Assembly: GCF_036884655.1 (NCBI RefSeq)
Contig: NC_088355.1
Span: forward strand, 18,480,501 to 18,544,500
Source: Musa acuminata AAA Group
Taxonomy: Eukaryota > Streptophyta > Magnoliopsida > Zingiberales > Musaceae
Length of the DNA: 64,000 nucleotides
Direction: 5' to 3'
Shown: piece after piece, positions 46,841-59,292 of the stretch
Layout: each line of letters starts with the position of its first letter
Numbering within the stretch: position 1 is the first letter of the stretch
The notes under the pieces: model-generated
Databases searched by the model: none
Told to the model about the DNA's origin: nothing
The model's input: only the letters and a program-made list of their open reading frames with translations
Program-made: the position numbers and the translations under genes

Positions 46841-48579
46841 GAAATGTTCCGGAGCATATCAACGACATATGGAACATTTCGAAACATATCAACAGTGGAT
46901 GAAACATTTCAGAGCATATCAATAACAAATACCGTACAGAAGCTCAAACGTCATCTTTGACGTTGCAAACATATCAATCTTATCCAAAGCATGTACAGAA
47001 ACACATAACCAAAGCTCTGGATATCATATCAAACATACAGAAGGTGTAGTGGGATCTCAGTCAGAATGTGATTCATCCATTTCTGAATGACCACCTGACA
47101 AAAGTCTCCCACGTCTGGGAGCTCCATCCACCCACGTCTAGGTGAAGTCAAAGGGGGCCGGCAGAGCATCGCAGGCTCTAAGCACATACCCTTTACCATT
47201 TCTGGCAAAGGTCCAGAATATCCCACATAGCGGGCAATAAGCGCATACCCTTTACCATTTCTAGCAAAGGTCCAGACAATCCCACACACCAGAGTACAAG
47301 AGGGCAGTTTTAACAATAAGTAGCATATATCGGAAGTACACGCGGAACAACAAAACGTACATGTGCCTTTTCAAGACAATATGCTGCAAGGAACAAATCT
47401 CTCACAAATGTATTCATATTAGGAATGAAATGGAAGCAAGAGTATATAGGGAATCCAAGCAATCATATTTAGCTCAATTCAAATAAGAAGGTTCGAAGAA
47501 TTCAATATCCAAAGGAATGAAACTAGAATAGGCACACATCGAAAGCAAATGCGGAATCATGGGTTATACATGTGCCTATAGAAGTCAATACGATATAGCT
47601 TAAACGTTACACAATAGTTTTCAAGAATGCAAATAACTTTAAGGACAAGAGCATACAAGAATTCAGAGCAGTATTATAAAGCTCAATTGAATAAAAAAGC
47701 TAAAGGATATCAATTTCCAAAGGAATGAAACCAGAATATTAGAAATCGACCAAAGCTCGATTTCTGGCAGAATACAAGAGGCACATTGAACAAATGATTC
47801 AAACTATCAATCGTGCTCCAATTGACTCAAAAATATATTATTGGATTATACTTTAAGATAAGACAGGCTTCATATGAATTGAACTGTCCAATAGAGAGAG
47901 TTACAAATAATTTGGTAAACAAGGGTCGTAGATAAAATCTTTGTTTGGCAGAATTCATAATGTCAGATTCAACAAGTAACTGGGCAGGTGTTTGGATTCC
48001 AAATCTTTCAATCCATATATCAAAAGAAAGATCTATGAGTCTGGTTTCCAATGAAATAAGCTTTGAGTAAATCAATGTTTGCAACAGGGACTTATAAGCA
48101 GTTCAGTATCAAAAGGTCAGAAATTATGATCCCTGTTTTGCAGAATCTGTAAGCTCATTTGAAATAGAAGTTTGGGCAGACAAACTTACTCCGAATTCTT
48201 AAAATAAGCTATCAAAACAAAGGTTTATGAGTCTATATTCTGATCAAATAAGTTTTGTCCAAATCAGAGGTCAATACATGAAGTTATAGCCATAACAAAG
48301 TAGAAGGGTCAGAATATCAGAAGTTGCATAGATTCAAATCGTTACGTCTAAACAGGAGATATATCAAATGAAAGGCTAGAACAATTCAAAGTTCCTCATA
48401 TTCAAAACAAATGTAACGGTAAAATTGCGGTAAGGAAAGATCAGGACACTTGCAATAGGAAAGATTAGAAAGCTTGCAATGTGAAAGATCAGAACACTTG
48501 CAATAAGAAATATCAGAGCAATTATAGGAGAAACGATCAGGGAACTTGCCTTTCAAAGATTTCGATCCGAAGATCCAAA

Positions 48580-50220
48580 GAAGGTGCTAGCCCAAATCCT
48601 TCTACTTTTCCTCCGTGTCCTCTCTCTGTTTCGTTTTGTGCTCCCGTTTTCTTCCTTTCTTCGCAACTACACCACGTGTCGAACATCGAGGCACAGTCAC
48701 CTGCTCTCTATTACTCTCATTCCTTCTTTTTCTTTCCCAAACGTAGCTGCCACAGCCGCCGCCGCTACCGCTGCCACAATCGCAGCCCCTTCCACCGCAC
48801 TACCTTCCTTCCTCCTCTTCTTTCGCAGACACAGCTGCTGCATACGCAGTCGCAGCCGCTTTGACCGCAATCCCTTCCGCAGCCCCTTTTTCCCCCTTTC
48901 CTTTCTTTTCTTTCCCAGCTGCAACTGTCGCAGTCGCAGTCGCAGTCGCAACCATGGCCGCAGCCACCACAGCCGCAACCTTTTCTTTCTCCCCTGCTCT
49001 ATTTCCTCTCCTTCTCTTCCAGCTGCAGCTGCCACTGCCACAGCTGCCTCTCCTTCTCCTCTTCCTCTCTTCTTCCCTTTTCCTTTCTCTTCTTCTTTCT
49101 TTCCTTCTCTTCTTTCCCAGCTGCACGGTTGCAGTCGCAGCCGCGGCCACAACCTCTTCTTCCTCCCCTGCTCATCTTCCTCTCCTTCTTCTCTTCCAAC
49201 TGCAGCTGCCATCGCAGCAGCCACAGCCCCTTCTCTTCCCCTTCTCTTCTTCCTCCCCTTCCCTTCTTCCTTCCTCTTCCTCTTTCCCTGCCACAGCTGC
49301 AGCTGCCACAGCCGCAGCCGCAGCTACTTCTTTCCCTTCTCCTCTTCCTCCTCCTTCCTTTCTTCTTCTTCTCTTCTTCTCCTTCCTCCCCTTCTTCTCC
49401 CCGACGAACAGCACCTCCTTTCCTCTGTTTCCTCCTGCAGGAAACAAAGGTGCCGCCTCTTCACCCGCTTCTACTTCTTCTCTTCTTCCTCACCATCTCT
49501 TCCTCTCCTTCTCTTCCAGCTGCAGCTTCCACCGCCGCAGCCGCAGCTCCTCCTTTCCCTTCTCTTCTTCTTCTCCTCTTCTACTTACCTCCTCTGTTTC
49601 CTCTGCAGGAAACAGAGGTATCACAACCTCTTCTCCTGCTTCCTCTTCCTCTTCTTTTCCTCTTCTTCTTCTTCTCCTCTTCGAACGCCCCACACCTCTC
49701 CTCTGTTTCCACCTGCAGGAAACAGAGGTGCTGCAGCCCTAGCTGCTGCCACCTCTCGCTCCTCTCCCTCTTCCCTCTCTTTTCCCTCTTCTTCTCCTTC
49801 TCTTCTTCTCCTCTTCCTTTTTTCCTCCCCAACGCCACACACCTCCTCGCTGCAGCCTTGCCGCAGCTATCCTCCTCTCTTCTTCTTCTTCTTCTTCTTC
49901 TTCTTCTTCTTCTTCTTCTTCTTCTTCTTCTTCTTCTTCTTCTTCTTCTTCTTCCCTTCTCCCCAACGCCCCACACATCCTCTCCTCTGTTTCCACCTGC
50001 GGGAAACAGAGGTGCAGCAGCCCTAGCTGCTGCTGCTGCCTCTCCCTCTCCTCTCCATCTTCCCTCTCTTCTTCTTCTTCTTCTTTTCTTCTCTTCTCCC
50101 TCTTCCTCCTCTCTTCTTTTCCCTCTTCTTCTCTTCTCCCTCTACTTCTCTTCTTCTTCTCCCCACGCCCCACCGCTTCTCTCTGTTTCTCGAAGAAACA
50201 GAGAGAGCGTGGGAGGCAGT
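48580..50220. repeat. Long polypyrimidine tract in insertion I with (CTT)n
   Basis: Over 1.6 kb the plus strand is dominated by C and T (TTC, CTC, CCT words) broken by GCAGCTGC-type motifs. A pure (CTT)n run of about 25 units lies at 49879-49954. Long ORFs on both strands here (Ser/Leu/Pro-rich on plus; Arg/Glu/Lys-rich on minus) follow from this composition. Confidence 0.9.
49422..50206. repeat. Five recurrent hairpins with CCTCTGTTTCC stems
   Basis: CCTCTGTTTCC and GGAAACAGAGG arms, separated by 6-7 bases, occur at 49422-49450, 49591-49619, 49700-49728 and 49984-50012. A fifth version with a 13-bp stem (TCTCTCTGTTTCT, loop CGA) lies at 50178-50206. Several copies are preceded by an AACGCCCCACAC-type word, so they belong to a degenerate larger unit. 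Confidence 0.88.
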
Positions 50221-50372
50221 GGGATAAAACCGAAATTTTCGGTTTTCTTTATTTTCTTCTTTTTACAACTTAACAATTTAGTCCTTGAAATTTCCATATT
50301 TACATATAGGTCCTCCGATTTATAAATAAATCTTTATTAATAATTTTCAAAAGTGAGGGATATTACAGCCGT

Positions 50373-52237
50373 GGACTCGGGCATCGGGCCAAGAAGAGCG
50401 GGTATTGTGCCAAGGATATCGGAGTTGTGGAGTCAACTGGCCGATTGGGCAATAGGCTGCAGGAGAGGACGATGCACCGAAGAATCGGATGAAGCGTTGA
50501 GGGACCAATAACATGCCAGACAACTTGGTTAATTGCTTAGGATTAATTGTCTCGATCGAAGTTTTGTTTTAAGTGTGCAGGATTAACTACGATGGAAGAA
50601 AGACATGCAGCAGGAGTTACGCCGGAGTCAAGATAATGATCACGTTGGGAGTTCGAGAGTTCGACGGAAGTTCGGATAGTCGTCGGAGGTTCTGCGGGAA
50701 CAAATCCGAGAAGTCCATAAGCTTGCCAAAGAAGCTCGTCGGAACTCGCCAAGTGAATCATCGCAAGTCCAGGAGTTTGCCGGAAGTCCGTAGGAGCATC
50801 ACCGAGGGTTTATCGGATGATCGACGGAAGTTCGCCGGAAGCTCGTCGGAAGAAGCGATTGACACACCAGAGCAAATTGCAGTAAATGTCTTAGGAAAAA
50901 TCGTAGTTAGCACATTGATTAAGTTGGAAATGGGAGGTGATCCCATTAACTTAATCTTGGGGCAATTGGGCCCTTGAAAAACCCGAATTGGGCTGAATGG
51001 ATCAACCCATTCAGACCCTGATTTCTGCCAGGCGGTTGAACCGCCCAAGGCAGGAGGTTGCATCACTTGGGCTCAGTCTCCGAGCGAGACTGGGAGGTGC
51101 AACCGCTCCAGCTAGGCGGTGGCACCGCTTGGGGCTCAGTCTCCGAGTGAGACTGGGCGGTGCAACCTCCCCTGACAGGAGGTGGCACCGCTTGAGCTCA
51201 GTCTTCGAGCTCTGCCAGGCGGTGCAATCACCTCAGTCAGGAGGTGCAATCGCCTGAGCTCAGTCTTCGAGCTCTGTCAGGAGGTGCAACCACCCCTGAT
51301 AGGAGGTAGCACCGCCCATAGGCTCAGTATTCGAGCTCTGCCAGGCGGTGCAACCGCTCCAGTCAGGAGGTGCAACCGCCTGATCCCGAAATTTCGGGAA
51401 TGGACATTTTTGAGCTCCAAATTTGAACTGGGTTGGGGCCTATAAATACCCCACTCATTCAGCACTGAAAGGGTATGAACTTACACTGAAATCTTGAACC
51501 TTTTCTGTGATTCGTAGAGCTCAAAATGGTTGTAAAGGCCAAAAGTTCTTCTCCCTCTGTTCTTCCAAGTTCTGAGTTGTAAAGAGAGGAGAGAAAATTC
51601 TGTAACGGTTGTCTCCTAAGCCCGTCTAAAGGAGTGAAACTGTAAAAGGGTGGTTGGCCTTCGCCTATTGAAGGAAGTCCTCTAGTTGACGTCGGTGACC
51701 TCGTCGGTGGAGGAAGCCAAAATTGGAGTAGGTCAAGATTGACCGAACCACTCTAAATCTCGGTTTGCATTTACTTTGAGCATATTATCTTTACTGCAAA
51801 CCTCCTATGAAGCTTACTGCTTTCTGCGCATATACGATCGGGTTTCAAGCTTTGCACTTTCCGAATCAGCGTTTAGACGTAAATCTACTTTTTCGTACGA
51901 TCATCATATTTCAGATTGCGTTTACGTTTTGATTTCTACCATAACTGCAAAATGCCTTTATACCCTTGCTTAAACTGCATCTCGCCTAATCAAGTGATTT
52001 ACGAATCAACATTTAGACGTAAATCAGTTTCTTCGTACGAACGTCGTATTTCAGTTTGCGCTTATATTCTGGTTTTCATTATAACTGCAAACTACATTCA
52101 TAGTTTGACTTTAACATCATCTTGTTTGATCTTAAGTTAAAGTAATCTTAGAATCGACTTTCACACAGAAATCGTTTTTATCATTCGAACGCAGTTTCGT
52201 TTTAATCGCAGAAAGTTTTCCGCTGCACTAATTCACC
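50373..52237 (+). repeat. 5' LTR of element G, right piece
   Basis: Continues from 45906 across I. Includes the palindromic array (51025-51390) and a TATAAATA box near 51441. Stops at GCACTAATTCACC and is joined directly to GAAATGG of gag; the expected CCCCCTCTTAGTG...CTAACA end, the PBS and the leader are missing. Confidence 0.88.
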
Positions 52238-52240
52238 GAA

Positions 52241-53199
52241 ATGGCTCTTCATGGCTTTCAAGAGGGTTTATCGGTCTTTCATCCACCGTTGTTTAACGGA
52301 TTGGACTACACTTATTGGAAAACTCGAATGACAGTTTTCTTGATTTCTACGAATTTGGATTTATGGAATATCGTTAAAAATGGTTTTCAACTTCTCTCTA
52401 AACCGATGAACGAATGGTCGGATTTGGAGAAGAAGTATTTTTCTTTAAACGCAAAGGCTATGAATGCCTTATTTTACGCTTTGGACAAAAATGAGTTCAA
52501 TCGGATTTCTATGTGCGAAACGGCTTTTGACATTTGGCGAACACTTGAAATCACGCACGAGGGAACTAATAGAGTCAAAGACTGAAAGTTAACATTTTAT
52601 TGCATGATTTTGAGCTTTTTCGAATGCAACCAAGTGAGACTATAGGTGACATGTACACCCATTTCACGGATGTCGTCAATAGTTTAAGAGCTCTTGAAAA
52701 ATGTTTTTCGGATTTTGAACTCGTAAACAAGATTTTGCGTTCTCTTTCTAAGAAGTGGGATTCAAAAGTAACTACAATATAAGAAGCTAAAAACCTAAAC
52801 AACTTACCACTTGAAGAACTAATTGGTTCGTTGATAACATATGAAATGGTGCACAAAGCACATGATGAACATGATGAACAAAATCACATTCCAAAGAACA
52901 GGAAGGATTTGGAACTCTAGACAAATGAATACCACTTGAGCGATGACTCAAGTGATGAGGACAATGATGAACTTGAACTTCGAACACTAAATCTTAATAA
53001 GTTTATTAAACAAAAATCTAAAATAAATAATAAACTTGAACGAAGGAAGAGGCCAAAGAAGAAGAAAACAAAGTGGGATGAATCGAGCTCCTCTGAAGAC
53101 GAGGAGAAAATCAAGAAAGGCAAGGTGGCAAACTACGCATTAATCGCTTTCAATGATGAGGTAATCGAAATCCCCCTAATTTATTTTGAAATTACTTGA
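52241..53199 (+). pseudogene. gag relic of element G
   Basis: ATG at 52241 opens MALHGFQEGLSVFHPP and YTYWKTRM; the gag core follows. A one-base loss near 52583 (RVKD then TGA), a TAA near 52783 and a TAG near 52918 break it. The last stretch (52936-53199) encodes DDSSDEDNDELELRTLNLNK, a Lys-rich part, and ends LIYFEIT-stop. This ending is shared with element A and lacks the zinc knuckle, so it is a family feature and not a private truncation. A separate protein partner would be needed for replication. Confidence 0.87.
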
Positions 53200-56141
53200 T
53201 GCTTTCATGATGTATTTTCTCTTTTATTTTAGAATTAATTTTCTTAAAAATTACATGTTTTAAAAAAAAAATTATGATCATGCTAAGTAATTTCGAAAAT
53301 GATAATATTACATATTTTATGATAAACAAATAAAATGATCTTGATTGAAAATATGAAATCATGGTTAAGAAGTAATAATGTGTATTACGTTGATTTCCAT
53401 TGTTATTTCTCGATTTTGATTAAAAATCATGTTTGATTTGAAGAAATGCATAATGATGAAATTAAATATTTTGATTAACAATTTTATGCATGAGATTTTA
53501 AGCTGATGATAAGCATGTGTTATTTTCATGAGTGTATGGCAAAAATATGCTCGAATGCATGAACTTGTTAAGATTATTTTTCGGACCTTCTTGATTCAAT
53601 GTTCAAATCACTTAATTGCCATGATGATTTTACACTATTACATGCCTTAATAACATGTTGGAAATTATATGTTTTGGATACATAAATTTTTATGATCATG
53701 AGCATGTTTTATCTTCATGATTAAACTTGAAAATCTATAGCAAAATCTTGTCCGAATGCATGAAAGTGTTAATTTCATTTTCGGATTTCCTTAACAATTG
53801 GTATCCTAACAATCGAATTTTCTCATACACTTATTATATGAAAAATATTTTTCTGAAATGGATTTGATGAAATGATTCCTGCTTATAAATTCCATCTTGA
53901 AATATGAATGATAGTGTTTTTGCTTGCAAAGATTTGTTTCACGTACATATCTCCTATGATTCATGTGCAGAAAAAGAATTTAAAAATCATAATACAATGA
54001 GATTTCTTATGCAAAAATAAAGTGCTTTTGTGATTCTTTGCTAAAGAAAATAATTATTAAAATCATGATCTTGATAATTATAACATAAAGCTCTTTATAA
54101 ATCAAGATCGTTCATTATGCTCCCTACATTTATCAAAAAATGAGTTCTTCAAATGAAATGTAACTTGTCTTTTGATTTCTCAGAATTCAATACAGTGTCA
54201 TATTGATATCTTGATACTTGGAATATTTTAAAATAATGTGATCTTGATAAGAATGTTTCAAGTTACTCTTTGTACTATATCTTTTCAAATGAATCATGAG
54301 CCTTGATATCATATATTTCATAATATAGAAATGACAAGATTTCTTTGCCTTGTATGTCTTGTGTGATGATTGTACATCAATTTGCTTTATTAAGAATTAT
54401 ATGAATCTTGATCGTGAACTTGTTAAGAAGAATTTTAATGAACCATGAATCATATCTTTGGTATTCACGAATTGATCCTCATTGATATCTTTCATTGATA
54501 TGATAAATTATCATCTCATGATATATCACATAATTATATCATACTTTGCGATTGTATCATGTGATCTTTGCTGAATTTTCACATTGATATTCTTCATGAC
54601 ATGATTTCTTTGCATTGTTGTCTTGTATGCTTCATGTGATAATATGAATACATGAAATACTTATGATATGATTTTTATGCAATTCCTTGTATTCATGAAA
54701 TGTTTATCTCATCACCTAATAATTCTTCTTGATATTCCTTATGTGATGAGAAGAATACATGAAATATTCATTAATTTGTTTTGATGTATACAAATAAGAA
54801 GTTTCGATCATGTATGGTAGGATGTAATTTGACAAATTTGATACCATCATGTTGTAAAATAAATGATGATTAGGAATCATGCATTAATGATGATTGTATA
54901 TTTTATGATTTGGCAAGATGCATGCAATGATGAAATATTCATGAATTTGAAATGATGCATGCAATACTTATGACAATGATGTACATGATGTATTGCATAT
55001 GATATGTATCATGAATGCTTTAAATAATGAATGTTTGGTATCATGATCAACATGTTGATAAATGCTTAAAAATTTTAATGTTTGAGTATCATGTATGATA
55101 TATCCATTAATGATGATTGATTTATTTTTCGGTATCGTGCATGAAAAATAAGGCTTTTGAAATTGTGTATGTTTTAATTTGAATATATAATGATGCACAA
55201 ATAAAATTGATACTTACCTTTGTCATAATCTGAAAATTGAAAAAAGGGTCTTCCCTTCTTTTTGACAATGACAAAGGGGGAGCAAGAATTTCTAGTGTGG
55301 ACATCATGAAAAGAGGCAAACTAGCTAGCTTACACAATTCAAGATGAAAGCAAAAATTACACTCCTCTAAAGAGAAGATGCAAATGTAACACTTGCCAAA
55401 TTGTTTGCTTGCCTCATGTAAAACATTATCTCTTGCTAGTTTGGCATTTTGCTAGCTTGCACTTTGCAAAGAAAGCAAAAATGACACTTCTCAAAAGAGA
55501 AGAAAAAGCTTGTTATCTTGAACATCATAAGCTTGCCAAACAAAAATTGCAAAAGTGCTATCTTGCCTATCTCAAGAAGCAAAACTTGCATATCGTAAAA
55601 ATTTGCTAGCTTGCAACTTGCATATTTCAAGAAGCAAGAGTTGCCTTCTTGAACATCTCTAAATTGCTAGCTTGCAAGTTCTAAAATATTGTAACATTGC
55701 TAGCTTGCATGTTCTAAAAGTGCTATCTTGTATGTTGTAAAACTTGCATATCTAAAACTTGATAGCTTGAATGTTCTGAGCATGATGTAACATTTGCTAA
55801 ATTTTCTGGCTTCAAAACTGCATGATGATAAAACTTGATATTATGTTTTTCATGCAATGAGTTGAACCAATATCACAAACACTTGATTGTGGTACTTCTC
55901 CTTTTTGTTGATGACAAAGGGGGAGAAGTATGTTGATGACATGACATGTTATGCATAAGTTTATGCATAAGTTTATGATGACGTGTTGCAAGTATTCATG
56001 ATGAATATTGCAATGACTTGAATTCAGTTTGAATTCAAGATTCTATCAATATGGCATATTGATAGGGGGAGTTTGTTTAAACTCCGGGAGTTAAGGTTAA
56101 CTCCGTCATCAAGTAGTTGTCATCATCAAAAAGGGGGAGAT
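53200..56141 (+). other. Non-coding tail and polypurine tracts of element G
   Basis: AT-rich, no supported ORF. 53570-53960 matches the tail of element C. Three polypurine-type motifs lie at about 55268 (GACAAAGGGGGAGCAAG), about 55910 (GACAAAGGGGGAGAAG) and 56128-56141 (AAAAAGGGGGAGAT); only the last abuts the LTR. 55300-55800 holds the TTGC/AGC low-complexity stretch also seen in A. Confidence 0.75.
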
Positions 56142-58232
56142 TGTTGAATCTCGTATTTTGATGATGAAACCACTTGATATATGTTTATCATTTAATCTAC
56201 GTTTTGAGTGACGCAGGATGCTTCGATCAGGATGAGACAATTAAAGCAGGAAAATCATGTTGTGCTTGAGGAACATGTCAGAAGATTGGACGTCGGGCCG
56301 GTGGATCGGTCGACGTATCGACAGAAGGCTTCGGGCTGTGGACTCGGGCATCGGGCCAAGAAGAGCGGGTATTGTGCCAAGGATATCGGAGTTGCGGAGT
56401 CAACTGACCGATAGGGCAATAGGCTACAGGAGAGGACGATGCGCCGAAGAATCGAACGAAGCATCGAGTGACCAATGACATGCCGGACAACTTGGTTAAT
56501 TGCTTAGGATTAATTGTCTCGATCGAAGTTTTGTTTTAAGTGTGCAGGATTAACTACGATAGAAGAAAGACATGCAGCAGGAGTTGCGCCGGAGTCAAGA
56601 CAATGATCACGTTGGGAGTTCGAGAGTTCAACGGAAGTTTAGACAATCGTCGGAGGTTCTGCGGGAACAAATCCGAGAAGTCCATAAGCTTGCCAAAGAA
56701 GCTCGTCGGAACTCGCCAAGTGAATCGTCGCAAGTCCAGAAATTTGCCGGAAGTCCGCAGGAGCATCACCGAGGGTTCATCAGATGATCGACGGAAGTTC
56801 GCCGGAAGCTCAACGGAAGAAGCAATTGACGCACCGGAGCAAGTTACAGTAAATGTCTTAGGAAAAATCGTAGTTAGCATATTGATTAAGTTGGAAATGG
56901 GAGGTGATCCCATTAACTTAATCTTGGGGCAATTGGGCCCCTGAAAAACCTGAATTGGGTTGAATGGATCAACCCATTCGGACCCTGATTTCTGCCAGGC
57001 GGTTGAACCGGCCAAGGCAGGAGGTTGCACCGCCTGGGCTCAATCTCCGAGCGAGACTGGGAGGTGCAACCGCTCCAGCCAGGCGGTGGCACCGCTTGGG
57101 GCTCAGTCTCCGAGTGAGACTGGGCGGTGCAACCTCCCCTGACAGGAGGTGGCACCGCTTGAGCTCAGTCTTCGAGCTCTGCCAAGCGATGCAACCGCCG
57201 CAGTCAGGAGGTGCAACCGCCTGAGTTCAGTCTTTGAGCTCTGTCAGGAGGTGCAACCGCCCCTGATAGGAGGTAGCACCGCCCGAGGCTCAGTCTTCGA
57301 GCTCTGCCAGGCGGTGCAACCGCTCCAGTCAGGAGGTGCAACCGCCTGATCCTGAAATTCCAGGAATTGACAGTTTTGAGCTCCAAATTTGAACTGGGTT
57401 GGGGCCTATAAATACCCCACTCATTTAGCACTGAAAGGGTATGAACTTACACCGAAATCTTGATCCTTTTCTCTGATTCTTAGAGCTCAAAATTATTATA
57501 AAGGCCAAAAGTTCTTCTCCCTCTGTTCTTCCAAGTTCTGAGTTGTAAAGAGATGAGAGAAAATTCTATAACGGTTGTCTCCTAAGCCCGTCAAAAGGAG
57601 TGAAACTGTAAAAGGGTGGTTGGCCTTCGCCTATTGAAGGAAGTCCTCTAGTTGACGTCGGTGACCTCGTCGGTGGAGGAAGCCAAAAGTGGAGTAGGTC
57701 AAGATTGACCGAACCACTCTAAATCTCAGTTTGCATTTACTTTGAGCATATTATCTTTACTGCAAACCTCCTCTGAAGCTTACTGCTTTCTGCGCATATA
57801 CGATCGGGTTTCAAGCTTTGCAGTTTCTGAATCAGCGTTTAGACGTAAATCTGCTTTTTCATACGATCATCATATTTCATATTGCGTTTACGTTTTGATT
57901 TCTACCATAACTGCAAACTACCTTTATACCCTTGCTTAAACTGCATCTCGCCTAATCAAGTGATTTACGAATCAGCATTTAGACGTAAATCAGTTTCTTC
58001 GTACGAACGTCGTATTTCAGTTTGCGCTTATATTCTGGTTTTCATCATAACTGCAAACTACCTTCATAGATTGACTTTAACATCATCTTACTTGATCTTA
58101 AGTTAAAGTAATCCTAGAATCGGCTTTCACACAGAAATCGTTTTTATCGTTCGAACGCAGTTTCGTTTTAATCGCAGAAAGTTTTCCGCTGCACTAATTC
58201 ACCCCCCCCTCTTAGTGCTCTTGATCCTAACA
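56142..58232 (+). repeat. 3' LTR of element G
   Basis: 2,091 bp, TGTTGAATCTCG to GATCCTAACA, complete at both ends and followed by gaacg. Palindromic array at 56995-57360, TATAAATA near 57407. Its uninterrupted sequence at about 56335 gives the pre-insertion state of the site occupied by I. Confidence 0.92.
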
Positions 58233-58237
58233 GAACG

Positions 58238-59274
58238 AACTTCATTTCCCATTTGAATCTCTTGCCCTTCTGTGACTTCTCTATAAGTCTTGAAGAGTCC
58301 CTTATCATAGCAAACATGGACGGTAGCACAAGTATCGTACCACATACCAGAAACCTTGCCAAATATGACATTCACTTCGCTTACCGTAGCGATTATATTA
58401 TCATCTCCCTCAACGGAGTTGACTTTTGGTTTCTGGCCTTTTTTAAATCTGCAATCCCTAGCAAAATGACCAGGTTTTCTACAAACAAAACAACCTCCAC
58501 TCTGTGGCTTCTTAAATTTTTTTTATCCCTTTTGGGGCCAAAATGATTCTCCTTGTTTTGTTTGCTTTTATTGGAATTCTTAGGCTGATTCACAACATTT
58601 GCTTTTATATTGCAAAAAGAGTTCTCACTCTTATCTCTCATCCTCGATTCCTCCTCGATTCGAAGATGTTTTTGAATTTGCTCCAAAGTGATATCCTTGG
58701 AGTCATGCAAAATCTTCTTCCTATACCCTTTCCAAGATGAAGGCAACTTGGCTATTACAGCCCCTACTTGAAAAGGTTCAGGAAGTTCAATTTTTTCAGC
58801 CTTCAATTGATTAACAATGACCTGCAACTCATGTACTCGTGCCAAGATTGGCTTGCCATCCACAAACTTGTAATCAAAATATTTAGAAATTAAAAATTTC
58901 TTTGTACCTTCTTCCTCGGCATGATATTTGAATTCCAAAGCATTCCAAATTGCTTTTGCAGATGGTTCTACCGTATAAAGATCATAAAGCCGGTCCGAAA
59001 GAGCATTAAGAATGTGTCCTCTACACATGACTTCATCTTCATTTCTTTTCTTTTGTTCAGCCTTGATTTCATCGGTGTTATCGTCGGTTGGATCAAGAAT
59101 TGGTTGAAGATTTGGATCAAGCACATAGAAGATCTTCAAAGCAGTCAACATGAACTTCATCTTGTCTTGCCAACGGGTAAAATTCGTTCCATCAAAACGA
59201 TCCAAACGAACAAAATCTTGATTCAATAATTTGATGGTATTTGTAGCCTCCATAGTGAATTTGTATAAACTCAC
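58238..59274 (-). pseudogene. gag and start of protease of element H
   Basis: Minus strand from MEATNTIKLLNQDFVRLDRFDG (59253) gives a UBN2-type gag with FTRWQDKMKF, KYHAEEEGTKKFL and a long core. A slip in a T8 run near 58520 shifts the frame just before the zinc knuckle; in the next frame CFVCRKPGHFARDC is complete (CCHC). Protease begins with MWYDTCATVHVCYD, where the usual D-S/T-G is D-T-C. The frame is cut by element G at 58238 and resumes at 45697. Confidence 0.85.
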
Positions 59275-59292
59275 AAGATATCGTTTTTAGAT

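Larger units (their letters stand above)
45907..50367. mobile_element. Insertion I: probable 4.46-kb solo LTR, class uncertain
   Basis: Bounded by a perfect 5-bp duplication gccgt (45902-45906 and 50368-50372) within the G 5' LTR; the uninterrupted sequence is seen in the G 3' LTR at about 56335. Ends are TATCACGCCCCTCA and TGAGGGATATTACA, an imperfect inverted pair; allowing one change this is a TG...CA LTR. There is no repeated end, no pol and no supported gene, hence a solo LTR is the simplest reading. Long LTRs with such termini occur in Gypsy chromoviruses of the Tekay/Del type (family knowledge, not tested). The DNA orientation is not determined. Confidence 0.72.
45703..58232 (+). mobile_element. 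Element G: pol-less, gag-bearing SIRE-like retrotransposon
   Basis: 5' LTR pieces 45703-45906 and 50373-52237 (split by insertion I), a broken gag (52241-53199), about 2.9 kb of non-coding tail, polypurine tract and 3' LTR (56142-58232). The tail contains no pol sequence. A has the same structure and the same gag ending, so pol was lost before the two copies inserted. G lies inside the protease-coding part of H. Without I it is about 8.1 kb. The PBS and the last part of the 5' LTR are deleted. Confidence 0.9.

Noticed and set aside
48584..50325. ORFs of 293-480 codons on both strands in insertion I
   Set aside because: Products are runs of Ser/Leu/Pro/Phe or Arg/Glu/Lys following the polypyrimidine composition and the (CTT)n run. 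All frames are open for this reason and no domain is visible.
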